From: Opitutia bacterium
GTDB taxonomy: Bacteria; Verrucomicrobiota; Verrucomicrobiia; Opitutales; Seribacteraceae
NCBI GenBank assembly: GCA_018645725.1
Contig: JABGWD010000002.1
Span: forward strand, 1 to 42,535
DNA: 42,535 nt
Reading direction: 5' to 3'
Below, one piece after another: positions 32,763 through 40,381 of this stretch. The first letter of the stretch is position 1, and each line of letters begins with the position of its first letter. The translations under genes were made by a program, and so were the position numbers. The notes under the pieces are model-generated. The model saw only the letters and a list, made by a program, of their open reading frames with translations, did no database searches and had not been told where the DNA came from.

Positions 32763-35700
32763 ATGATCACAAAACTGCCCGCTCATGCACACTCTGTCAC
32801 AAGACTTTCGACCTTCTTGGCAGGAATTTCAATCACCGCATTGTGCGTCACGTTCGGCGCCCTTCACTCCTACGCCGCCAACTCGATCACGATTCAGTCA
32901 CCTACCGGTGGATCAAACGTCACTGCAAGCAATGACAACTTGACCGTCAACGTGACCTATTCATCGGGCGGAGGAGGGTCTCAAACTCCGACTTGGGCAT
33001 ACCGCATTGATTCCGGATTCCCCGGGTACGGCAGCCAGCCAGGTGGAACCCAAATTACCGGTTCAACCTTTGCAAATGACTTTCTCAGCGGCCAATCCTA
33101 TGGAATGCGACAAATAAACGTCGCCCTGCTCGATCAAGGGGGCAATCTCCATAATCCGCCCATTGTTCAGACCATTTCAGTCAACTACCAGTCCGGAGGA
33201 GGAGGCAATCAGTCCAATGGGGGGGGATCCATCGTCATCACCTCACCGGGCAACGGCTCGAACGCGGACCAGCACACCGATCTGACGGTTACCGTACAGT
33301 ACTCATCGGGCGGAGGAGGATCTCAAACCCCAACATGGGCATACCGCATTGATTCCGGATTCCCCGGGTACGGGAGTTCGCACGGGGGCACGCAAGTTAC
33401 CGGGGTCACAAACGCAAATGATTTCCTCAGCGGCCAATCGAACGGCATGCGTCAGGTTCATGTCGCCCTTCTTGATCAAAACGGCAACCTACACAACTCG
33501 CCGATCACCGCATCCGTTCAAGTCAATTACCAGTCTAGCGGCGGCGGAAACCAGTCCGGAGGAGGAGGCAATCAGTCCAATGGGGGGGAATCCATCGTCA
33601 TTACCTCACCGGGCAACGGCTCGAACGCAGACCAGCACACCGATCTGACGGTTACCGTACAGTACTCATCGGGCGGAGGAGGATCTCAAACCCCAACTTG
33701 GGCATACCGCATTGATTCCGGATTCCCCGGGTACGGGAGCCAGCCAGGTGGAACCCAAATTACCGGTTCAACCTTTGCAAATGATTTTCTCAACGGCCAA
33801 TCCTATGGAATGCGACAAGTAAACGTCGCCCTGCTCGACCAAGGGGGCAACCTGCACAACCCGCCCATCGTGCAGACCATTTCAGTCAACTACCAGTCCG
33901 CCGGCGGCGGCTATCAGTCCGGTGGCGGAGGCTACCAGTCCGATAGCGGAGACTACCAGTCCGATGGCGGAGGCTACCAGTCGGACAGCGGAGGTTCCGG
34001 TTACACGGGTCCTTATCAATTCCCGACGGGCGACTTCAAAACCGACACTCGAAATGCCCTCTTTGATGATTTCATCGAGTTCAAAGGATTGCAATCGGTA
34101 GGAAAGCTCAAACACGATTACAATACTTCAACCTACTTCAACCAAAGCATCGACACACTGATCAACCAACTCATCCCTTTGAAAATACCTCCATCGACTT
34201 CCAGAGGTGATGCAGTGGATGCTTGGATTGCTGCAAACTTCAGTCAATCCGACCACTTCGATCATCACAAGACGATGCAATCCTTCAACTACGCCATAGT
34301 TGCAAACGTAGACCTCGAGAAATCTTCCGAACTCAAGGCATTGGCCGCCAATCATGGTTCGATTTACTTTCAGGTCTACGTGGACCAGAACGTTACCGCG
34401 TCCGGAAAACTGCAAAGTCATTCCATCTGGGCCTTGTCCATCGAGAATGGAGACAATGACCGTTCCAACCTCATTGTCGATATGGCGGGAAAGGTGTACA
34501 ATGGAGATTTCGACAGTTATTGGTTCAATACCCACGGAATCGAAACCTGGAACAGCAGCCATTGGCATGAGACCAGTTATTCGACCAGTTCGGCCGGGAT
34601 CGATTCCCTCCTTCTCGCCCACCCTGTGATCTTCGACCCCACGGCCGAAGTTCATACCATCAAGCCTTTTGATTTCATCTCGGATGGACAAGTCGACTTG
34701 AAAAGCCCTGCCGCGTTGAGCGTTTTGGCCAAAGACCATAAGCGGATATACTTTCAAACCTTTTATTTCCCCGAAAACGTCATTGACCAAGGTCAGCAAA
34801 CCGCTGCCTTTGATCCGCTTGACCTGATCGCAGGACAAGAACGGGATCAAGGAATTTACCAATCGGTTTCAGGTGGATACCAGTCGGATGCCGGTGGACA
34901 CCAAACTCCCGGAATGGCTTACCAGTCCACAGGCGGGGGCTTTGTTCCCTACACGGGACCTTACACCGGCCCAACCTACGATTTCAAAATCGATACGCGG
35001 AATGCCCTCTTCGACGATTTCATTGAGACCGTCGGTTCAAACTCGGTCGCCAAGCTCAAGTCCGACTACAATACGACCAAAGCCTTCAATGGCAGCATAG
35101 ACGTATTGACCGCTACGCTTCCGGCATTGGACGTTCCCCCTTCCACTGCCCGGGGTGATGCCGTCGACCATTGGATCAAGGAAAGCTTCGACCTGGTCGG
35201 CGACCTCGACCCCAACCACGAACCGGCTTTCGCCTGGGCTCTTTCGATCGAGGATGCCAATGGAAACAAGAATGATCTCGTGGTGGATATGTTTGGCAAG
35301 GTATACGATGCCGATTTCGAAAGCTATTGGTTGGCCGTATACGGTGTCCCTACTCATAACGATCCAAATTGGAGCGAGATCGAGTATGACGCCACGACCG
35401 AAGGAATAGCCAAGCTCTACCAAGAGCATCCTTTCATCGATCCTGGAATCGTCATGGAAAACCTTCACAAGCTTGCCGTTTTGGAAACCAACGACCCGCA
35501 AATCCAAGGGAACGTCATCCAATTGAGTGGGTCCCTTCTCGAAACCAATGGAACCGACGTCATGCGGATCGGGTTCCTCGTTTCCTCTCACGGACATCCC
35601 TTCGTGAACGACCCCCATTCCCAAGTCATCTTGGCTACGACCCAAAACAATATGATCTCGGCAAGCCATACCGTTTCAAGCGGAGGTACTTACTACGTCC

Positions 35701-36107
35701 GTTCTTTCGCCGAGACAAAGGGAGGCATTTCCGAGGGACCTGTTCGAAGGATTGAGATCTTCCTCGATTCTCATTCTGGCAGCGACCCGCAAGTCAAAGC
35801 TCTTTCCCTCCTCAAGGAGGGGACCAAAGAAATGCCCGGCGGTTGGAGAGAAAGTAGCTGGTTCGGCCTTTACCTCGATCATGGAAACGGGTGGATTTAC
35901 CATCAGATCCACGGTTACCTCTACTTGGCCGCAGATGGAAACAATGGCATATGGGCCTATGATCAGGAACGCAGGTGGTTTTGGTCTACCAAGGAATTGT
36001 ACCCCTACGTCTACCAAGCAGACAAAGCTACTTGGTTGTACATGCTGGGAGTCAACAACGGCAAAGCCGTCTTTTATAATTACGCAACCAGTCAGGTTGA
36101 GCACTAA
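32763..36107 (+). CDS. Large modular secreted surface protein with heptad linkers and aromatic C-terminal domain
   Basis: 1114 residues, not assignable to a named family. A signal peptide of about 38 residues ends at S-Y-A-A. Three beta-rich modules of about 100 aa follow (residues 41-376), each with Q-T-P-T-W-A-Y-R-I-D-S-G-F-P-G-Y-G and L-L-D-Q-x-G-N-L-H, probably Ig-like. They are joined by [Y/N]-Q-S-x-x-x-G heptads. Then come two copies of an unknown domain starting F-K-x-D-T-R-N-A-L-F-D-D-F-I-E (about 425-625 and 739-895), separated by more heptads, a fibronectin-III-like region (about 908-1000, T-Y-Y-V-R-S-F-A-E) and a Trp/Tyr-rich tail (1026-1114). The tail and Fn3-like region recur in the 36867-39365 product. 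An extracellular matrix or adhesin role is inferred. Few cysteines occur. Confidence 0.85.
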   Translation: MITKLPAHAHSVTRLSTFLAGISITALCVTFGALHSYAANSITIQSPTGGSNVTASNDNLTVNVTYSSGGGGSQTPTWAYRIDSGFPGYGSQPGGTQITGSTFANDFLSGQSYGMRQINVALLDQGGNLHNPPIVQTISVNYQSGGGGNQSNGGGSIVITSPGNGSNADQHTDLTVTVQYSSGGGGSQTPTWAYRIDSGFPGYGSSHGGTQVTGVTNANDFLSGQSNGMRQVHVALLDQNGNLHNSPITASVQVNYQSSGGGNQSGGGGNQSNGGESIVITSPGNGSNADQHTDLTVTVQYSSGGGGSQTPTWAYRIDSGFPGYGSQPGGTQITGSTFANDFLNGQSYGMRQVNVALLDQGGNLHNPPIVQTISVNYQSAGGGYQSGGGGYQSDSGDYQSDGGGYQSDSGGSGYTGPYQFPTGDFKTDTRNALFDDFIEFKGLQSVGKLKHDYNTSTYFNQSIDTLINQLIPLKIPPSTSRGDAVDAWIAANFSQSDHFDHHKTMQSFNYAIVANVDLEKSSELKALAANHGSIYFQVYVDQNVTASGKLQSHSIWALSIENGDNDRSNLIVDMAGKVYNGDFDSYWFNTHGIETWNSSHWHETSYSTSSAGIDSLLLAHPVIFDPTAEVHTIKPFDFISDGQVDLKSPAALSVLAKDHKRIYFQTFYFPENVIDQGQQTAAFDPLDLIAGQERDQGIYQSVSGGYQSDAGGHQTPGMAYQSTGGGFVPYTGPYTGPTYDFKIDTRNALFDDFIETVGSNSVAKLKSDYNTTKAFNGSIDVLTATLPALDVPPSTARGDAVDHWIKESFDLVGDLDPNHEPAFAWALSIEDANGNKNDLVVDMFGKVYDADFESYWLAVYGVPTHNDPNWSEIEYDATTEGIAKLYQEHPFIDPGIVMENLHKLAVLETNDPQIQGNVIQLSGSLLETNGTDVMRIGFLVSSHGHPFVNDPHSQVILATTQNNMISASHTVSSGGTYYVRSFAETKGGISEGPVRRIEIFLDSHSGSDPQVKALSLLKEGTKEMPGGWRESSWFGLYLDHGNGWIYHQIHGYLYLAADGNNGIWAYDQERRWFWSTKELYPYVYQADKATWLYMLGVNNGKAVFYNYATSQVEH
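33186..33227 (+). repeat. Heptapeptide linker, two 21-bp units
   Basis: Codes for Y-Q-S-G-G-G-G and N-Q-S-N-G-G-G between modules 1 and 2, in the common register [Y/N]-Q-S-x-x-x-G. Confidence 0.85.
33528..33590 (+). repeat. Heptapeptide linker, three 21-bp units
   Basis: Codes for Y-Q-S-S-G-G-G, N-Q-S-G-G-G-G and N-Q-S-N-G-G-E between modules 2 and 3, one unit longer than the preceding linker. Confidence 0.85.
33891..33995 (+). repeat. Heptapeptide linker, five 21-bp units
   Basis: Five units in register after module 3, all beginning Y-Q-S: A-G-G-G, G-G-G-G, D-S-G-D, D-G-G-G and D-S-G-G follow in turn. Aspartate appears in the last three, making this linker acidic. A Tyr/Pro-containing bridge, G-Y-T-G-P-Y, leads to the next domain. 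Confidence 0.88.
34026..35447 (+). repeat. Duplicated unknown domain within the surface protein
   Basis: Copy A (about 34026-34640) and copy B (about 34977-35447) share F-K-x-D-T-R-N-A-L-F-D-D-F-I-E, D-Y-N-T, P-P-S-T-x-R-G-D-A-V-D-x-W-I, W-A-L-S-I-E, V-D-M-x-G-K-V-Y and a late H-P. Copy B lacks about 45 residues present in copy A, including S-I-Y-F-Q-V-Y-V-D-Q-N-V. A similar segment, R-I-Y-F-Q-T-F-Y-F-P-E-N-V, stands alone between the copies near 34740-34790. No known family is recognised. Confidence 0.8.
34857..34940 (+). repeat. Heptapeptide linker, four degenerate 21-bp units
   Basis: Units Y-Q-S-V-S-G-G, Y-Q-S-D-A-G-G, H-Q-T-P-G-M-A and Y-Q-S-T-G-G-G separate the two copies of the unknown domain. 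The third shows the Q-T-P variant that dominates in the gene at the right edge. Confidence 0.8.
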
Positions 36108-36161
36108 AGGCTACCTTTTTCCAAGGTTCGTCGCGAACGCTGACGAGATGCAAATGTCGGC

Positions 36162-36824
36162 TTGCAATATCCTCTTTTGATCAAAAGGATTGTAACCGCC
36201 TTGAATTCTCATTTGACCCATTTATCAAAGATCTTTTGCCGACCCCTTGTCAAAAGAAGTCTTTACCTCACCCTGTTGGTTTGCCTCTTCACAATTGACT
36301 CGCTCTATCTGCATGGAAACCCGCCTCCTTCCTTGAAGGATTTCCATGGACTCAAGCTCAATTTTTTTCATGAGGAAACCGGGAGACGGTTTTTGAAGGT
36401 GAGTTACGAAGACGCGGTCTCCGAAAACAAAAAGATCGGATTTCTCACGATGAATCTCGCTTTTCTCAAGATCAAGGATCTCAAGATCGAGATGGATGCC
36501 AGGTATATCGACTGTGCGAAAATTTCATCTCTCTTCGAGAAAGTGTCCACACAACGAGGCATCCGATACGCCGTGGCCGAACCCATAAATTTAATCATTC
36601 GAAGCCCCGAATCAAGCATACGGGTTTTGGGACAAAAGGGAAAATTTACCGCAGACGGTTCTTTGAGGGTTTGGGGAGAGGTAAGGCTCTTCAATGGAAC
36701 GCTATCCAAAGAATTGGAAAGTGTTTCCATTACCACCGACCCATCCACAAACGGTCTGCTTCTTACCGGAGGCAAAGACCAAGCCCCCTTCTTATCCGTC
36801 CCCCTCTCCAAACAACAGCCCTGA
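36162..36824 (+). CDS. Membrane-anchored or secreted protein of unknown function (weak LptC-like features)
   Basis: About 220 residues if it starts at TTG 36162; TTG 36177 is an alternative and no ATG fits, so the start is uncertain. A hydrophobic segment preceded by V-K-R (about residues 29-50, S-L-Y-L-T-L-L-V-C-L-F-T-I) should be a signal anchor. The rest is beta-rich with alternating hydrophobic strands: L-K-L-N-F-F-H-E-E-T-G-R-R-F-L-K-V-S, L-K-I-K-D-L-K-I-E-M-D, G-K-F-T-A-D-G-S-L-R-V-W-G-E-V-R. This pattern is reminiscent of LptC/OstA-type folds involved in lipopolysaccharide export, but no diagnostic motif is seen. It lies 54 nt after the modular protein and 42 nt before the LRR protein, so the three may form one operon. 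Confidence 0.6.
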   Translation: MQYPLLIKRIVTALNSHLTHLSKIFCRPLVKRSLYLTLLVCLFTIDSLYLHGNPPPSLKDFHGLKLNFFHEETGRRFLKVSYEDAVSENKKIGFLTMNLAFLKIKDLKIEMDARYIDCAKISSLFEKVSTQRGIRYAVAEPINLIIRSPESSIRVLGQKGKFTADGSLRVWGEVRLFNGTLSKELESVSITTDPSTNGLLLTGGKDQAPFLSVPLSKQQP

Positions 36825-36866
36825 TTCGCTTGGTTCTCCATAACCTGCCAGTGCCCCTCCAATATC

Positions 36867-39365
36867 ATGAAAATTCTATCCACACTCTCTGCAATAAGCG
36901 CTTTCCTTTTGCCCGCATCGGTTACCTTTGCCCAAGACTCCACTGATATCGTCTTCGAGGACCCTATGATCGAAGCCGCCGCTCGCGAACAACTCAAGTG
37001 GTCAGGACTGGCCAATGACCAACCGGTCACCCAAAGCCATCTTGAAAACGTCACCTATCTTTGGTTTGACGAGGATGGAGAGGATCGAGTCAGGAACCTG
37101 AATGATTTGCGACACTTCACCAACCTGCGATCATTGGAAATATGGAATGCTTCAGGCATTACGAGCTTTGAGCCCCTTTGGAAAGTTGATTCGATCAGAT
37201 ACCTGTATGTTTACGGAGCGAGGGACCCTGACTTTTCCGGTATTTCCGGTCTCTCCAAATTACGAATCCTTGATCTCTCGGATTGCTCTCTGAAGAATCT
37301 TGGTTTTCTTGTTTCAGCCGACTTTACCGAACTGCATTCTCTTATCCTGGAAGCAAATCACCTGGACCTGACTGAAGACTCGAACAGTTCCCTGCAAATA
37401 AAGACACTCAAGAACCTGGTGGAAGGAAATCGTCAAACCAAGATTGAGGCGGGGCTTTACGTTGAGGAAAATGGACGGGGGAAATTGCATCTCGATCCAC
37501 TTAGTTTCATGATGATGGAACCGTGGAGCACTGACCCTGCGGTCCATTACGACATGCAAATCCCCAAGTCAGTGCAAAATTTGGCAGACGAGATTTCCCG
37601 AACAGAGAAAACACTGCTCGAGAAACCACACGACCCATTGGCCAACCTGCTTCAAGGAATCCATACTTTTTTCAACATTGCGGAATCAAATCAGACTCAC
37701 GGTCTCAAGGAATTCCTGATTTCCTTGGGCGTAGAACCAAGCATACGGTCATTCACCTTGGCCGACGCCTCCCTTGCCGGCAACTTTGCCTTCGAACTGA
37801 ATCGTGATTTCAACTCCAGTTTGTTTGCCAATCACATGGAGGCCGGGATCATTCCCGCACTTGTGGAAACCGAATCGCACTTCGCCCGGATTCCCGTGAA
37901 CAGTGTGATTAACCTCGAACCGGAATTCACCGGTACGGAGGAAATCATTTCGGTCGACTATGCCGACGTTCTGGTCCTCAGGTCGATGGTAAAAATCCTG
38001 TCTGCATTGGCCAGCATGCAATCTGCGTATGACTGGAACCTGAATGCGGGGTTTGTCAAGGATCAGGATGGAGAGGATGCCAATACCACGATGCAAACCT
38101 TTCGCGCCCACAACCCGAATCTCTTTGGAATACGCGACAAGGAACAGTTGGCAAAAGCCCGCCGGTTCCTGGAAGACGGAATTGCTCTCTACCAGATTGC
38201 ATCCCCCATCCTCACCCATGAGTCCAGACTCGGGTACGATGACCAACCGTATCCGGACAGGCTCTTCGTCATCGGGAACGATTCCCTCGAAGACGAACGC
38301 GAGTTCAGGGAAGACTTGGATGATCTGCTCGACGCCCTCCGCGAACCCTACCATCTCGACTCCGATGACGAAGGCACCGGGACAATCGACCTGAATCAAT
38401 TCTTCGCGGGTAAGGTCGACCTCGCTCAACTGCTACCCGATTCCTCCGGGGATCGGTTCGAAACCTATCAATTCAGGGACCCTACCTTCGGTGGGCTCTT
38501 TCCAAGGCTTAACCCGAAAAGGCTTTCCTCCATCCTGTTCGAGGAAGACTTGGTGGCAGACCAGGAACCACAACGGCACGACACCCTGACGGAGGCCATC
38601 ACTCACTTCGACCCCAATGCCTACCTGTCTCTCAACCAAGATCTTCAGGCGCAATACGGCGCCAATGCCGGCACTGCATTGGAACACTTCAAGAATTTTG
38701 GATTCTGGGAACAAAGAAGGTACTTTTTATGGCCCTTCGAAAGCGTTGATTTTCCAATCAGCCTGACCGAACCCACGGTCGTCAATGGACAGGTTGTCTT
38801 GCTCAACGGACGTTTGCTGAGCACTGGCGGATCCAATTCCGTAAAAGTCGGGTTCGTCATCTCCTCCGAAGGTTTGCTCCCCCGCTATGACTTGGGATGG
38901 GAAGTTCATCAAGCGGCATTGAGCACCCAAAATGGATTTTCCCACGCCTATCAACCGTTGAAAAGCAATACCACTTATTATTATCGCGCCTATGCTGAAA
39001 ACGAAGCAGGCCGCTGGTTCGGTTCAGTCAAGAGATTCAAATCCGTTGGGGCTCAAGCCGACCAAAATTCCTTGTTCGGACAAGCCCGCTCCCTCGGGAA
39101 CGGTTGGTATGAAAGCCCGTGGTTCGGGATTCTCAATTTACCGGTCAACGGATGGTCTTATCATTTTGATCTTGGTTGGATCTATTTGCCTGAAAGTCAG
39201 CAGGAAGGAGTCTGGGTATGGTCTGACCAACGAAAAGGTTGGATTTGGACCAAATCGGACGTTTGGCCCCACCTTTGGGAACACAACCAGGCAAGTTGGC
39301 TATATTTCAAGAAGATAGACAGCCAACCGCACTTCTTCAATTTCGCTTCCGAGTCCTACGAATAG
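36867..39365 (+). CDS. Secreted LRR-containing surface protein with Fn3-like and aromatic C-terminal domain
   Basis: 832 residues with a signal peptide (MKILSTLSAISAFLLPASVTFA). Residues about 79-171 carry leucine-rich repeats: L-R-H-F-T-N-L-R-S-L-E-I-W-N-A, L-S-K-L-R-I-L-D-L-S-D-C-S-L-K-N-L. The long middle part (about 175-560) is acidic and mostly helical with no recognised family. Near 577-620 lies a D-P-N-A-Y-L-S-L-N-Q-D-L motif with a following H-F-K-N-F-G-F-W-E-x-R, known from repeats in other bacterial surface proteins. A fibronectin-like stretch (about 635-728, T-Y-Y-Y-R-A-Y-A-E-N-E-A-G) and a Trp-rich tail (743-832, S-P-W-F-G, N-G-W-S-Y-H, L-G-W-I-Y-L, W-V-W-S, W-I-W-T) match the ending of the 32763-36107 product. 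Probable cell-surface role. Confidence 0.82.
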   Translation: MKILSTLSAISAFLLPASVTFAQDSTDIVFEDPMIEAAAREQLKWSGLANDQPVTQSHLENVTYLWFDEDGEDRVRNLNDLRHFTNLRSLEIWNASGITSFEPLWKVDSIRYLYVYGARDPDFSGISGLSKLRILDLSDCSLKNLGFLVSADFTELHSLILEANHLDLTEDSNSSLQIKTLKNLVEGNRQTKIEAGLYVEENGRGKLHLDPLSFMMMEPWSTDPAVHYDMQIPKSVQNLADEISRTEKTLLEKPHDPLANLLQGIHTFFNIAESNQTHGLKEFLISLGVEPSIRSFTLADASLAGNFAFELNRDFNSSLFANHMEAGIIPALVETESHFARIPVNSVINLEPEFTGTEEIISVDYADVLVLRSMVKILSALASMQSAYDWNLNAGFVKDQDGEDANTTMQTFRAHNPNLFGIRDKEQLAKARRFLEDGIALYQIASPILTHESRLGYDDQPYPDRLFVIGNDSLEDEREFREDLDDLLDALREPYHLDSDDEGTGTIDLNQFFAGKVDLAQLLPDSSGDRFETYQFRDPTFGGLFPRLNPKRLSSILFEEDLVADQEPQRHDTLTEAITHFDPNAYLSLNQDLQAQYGANAGTALEHFKNFGFWEQRRYFLWPFESVDFPISLTEPTVVNGQVVLLNGRLLSTGGSNSVKVGFVISSEGLLPRYDLGWEVHQAALSTQNGFSHAYQPLKSNTTYYYRAYAENEAGRWFGSVKRFKSVGAQADQNSLFGQARSLGNGWYESPWFGILNLPVNGWSYHFDLGWIYLPESQQEGVWVWSDQRKGWIWTKSDVWPHLWEHNQASWLYFKKIDSQPHFFNFASESYE

Positions 39366-39422
39366 TCGGTTATTGATATTTTGTTCACTTTGGATTGTCC
39401 CTGACTGCCGGGTACTCGAATC

Positions 39423-40217
39423 ATGAGAATCTACGGCATACAGGCAGATCTTGAGTGGGAGGACAAGGATGCGAACTTCACGAAAATTCGCTCCCTGTTG
39501 GATGACAAAATGATCCAAACGGAATCCCTGATCGTTCTGCCCGAGACCTTTTCCACGGGTTTCAGCATGAACCTGAAGGTAACCGCAATGAACGAACCCG
39601 GGCAGACGGAATCTTTCTTGTCCGGGTTGGCCCAAGACAAGAAATGCTGGGTTACGGGCGGATTGATCGAGCCAACCGCCGATGTTCAAAAAGGGATCAA
39701 TCGTTCGGTCACCTTTTCCCCAATCGGTGAAAAACTCTCCGGTTATGGAAAAGTTCAACCCGCCGCCATCTACCGGGAAGATGAAGTTCACGAACCCGGT
39801 GATCGGGTCGATGTCTTTGCGCTCGGTGGTTTCCAGGCCTGTCCGCTCATCTGTTATGACTTGCGCTTCCCCGAGCTCTTTCGCATCGGGATGCAAAAAG
39901 AAGCAAACCTGTTCATCGTAATCGCCTGCTGGCCGAAAATCCGGATAGAACACTGGATCACCCTGTTAAAGGCACGGGCCATCGAGAACCTTTCCTATGT
40001 CATTGGCATCAACCGCGTGGGTTCCGATCCCAACCTGGTATATGGCGGGAGATCCCTGATCATCGATCCAAAGGGAGAAATTTTGACTGATGGCGGGGAG
40101 GAAGAAAGTGTCGTGGAAGTGGAAATCGATCCGAAATTCGTCGAACAATGGCGGGAAGAATTTCCCGTGCTCAATCATGCTCGCCCCGAATTCCTTCCAC
40201 CGAAACACAGTGCTTAG
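39423..40217 (+). CDS. Carbon-nitrogen hydrolase (nitrilase superfamily), omega-amidase-like
   Basis: 264 residues with no signal peptide, so cytoplasmic. The Glu-Lys-Cys triad is complete: E41 in V-L-P-E-T-F-S-T-G-F, K110 in S-G-Y-G-K-V-Q-P, and C144 in L-I-C-Y-D-L-R-F-P-E-L-F. The T-F-S-T-G-F and Y-D-L-R-F-P blocks point to the YafV/omega-amidase (Nit2-like) branch, which deaminates alpha-keto acid amides such as 2-oxoglutaramate as metabolite repair. In the usual family K-x-H, the residue after Lys-Val is Gln rather than His here. It interrupts the run of surface-protein genes and is probably unrelated to them. Standard family length; start ATG at 39423 is well supported. Confidence 0.92.
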   Translation: MRIYGIQADLEWEDKDANFTKIRSLLDDKMIQTESLIVLPETFSTGFSMNLKVTAMNEPGQTESFLSGLAQDKKCWVTGGLIEPTADVQKGINRSVTFSPIGEKLSGYGKVQPAAIYREDEVHEPGDRVDVFALGGFQACPLICYDLRFPELFRIGMQKEANLFIVIACWPKIRIEHWITLLKARAIENLSYVIGINRVGSDPNLVYGGRSLIIDPKGEILTDGGEEESVVEVEIDPKFVEQWREEFPVLNHARPEFLPPKHSA

Positions 40218-40381
40218 AGAAGACCGTACAAATCTCAATATTTTCGTTACGAGTTGCCCTGCCTTGGCACCTTGATGTTTATATTTGTCATTAAGTGTTT
40301 TTTCACATACACTTACAAGGTAAGGGGAGTGAATCGGAGCATATTGCAGGCTTGCCTTATCATTGCTTATCAAAACTTAAA

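Larger units (their letters stand above)
32883..33890 (+). repeat. Three tandem ~300-bp modules (100-aa beta-rich unit)
   Basis: Module 1 spans 32883-33185 (101 aa), module 2 33228-33527 and module 3 33591-33890 (both exactly 100 aa). They are near-identical at DNA level over long stretches. Module 3 is a mosaic: its first half follows module 2 and its second half follows module 1, switching near 33735-33740. Two more copies lie in the gene at the right edge. Confidence 0.92.

Noticed and set aside
36126-36138. GTTCG-TCG-CGAAC hairpin after the 1114-aa gene as a terminator
   Set aside because: The stem is only five pairs and no T tract follows; it is more likely incidental.
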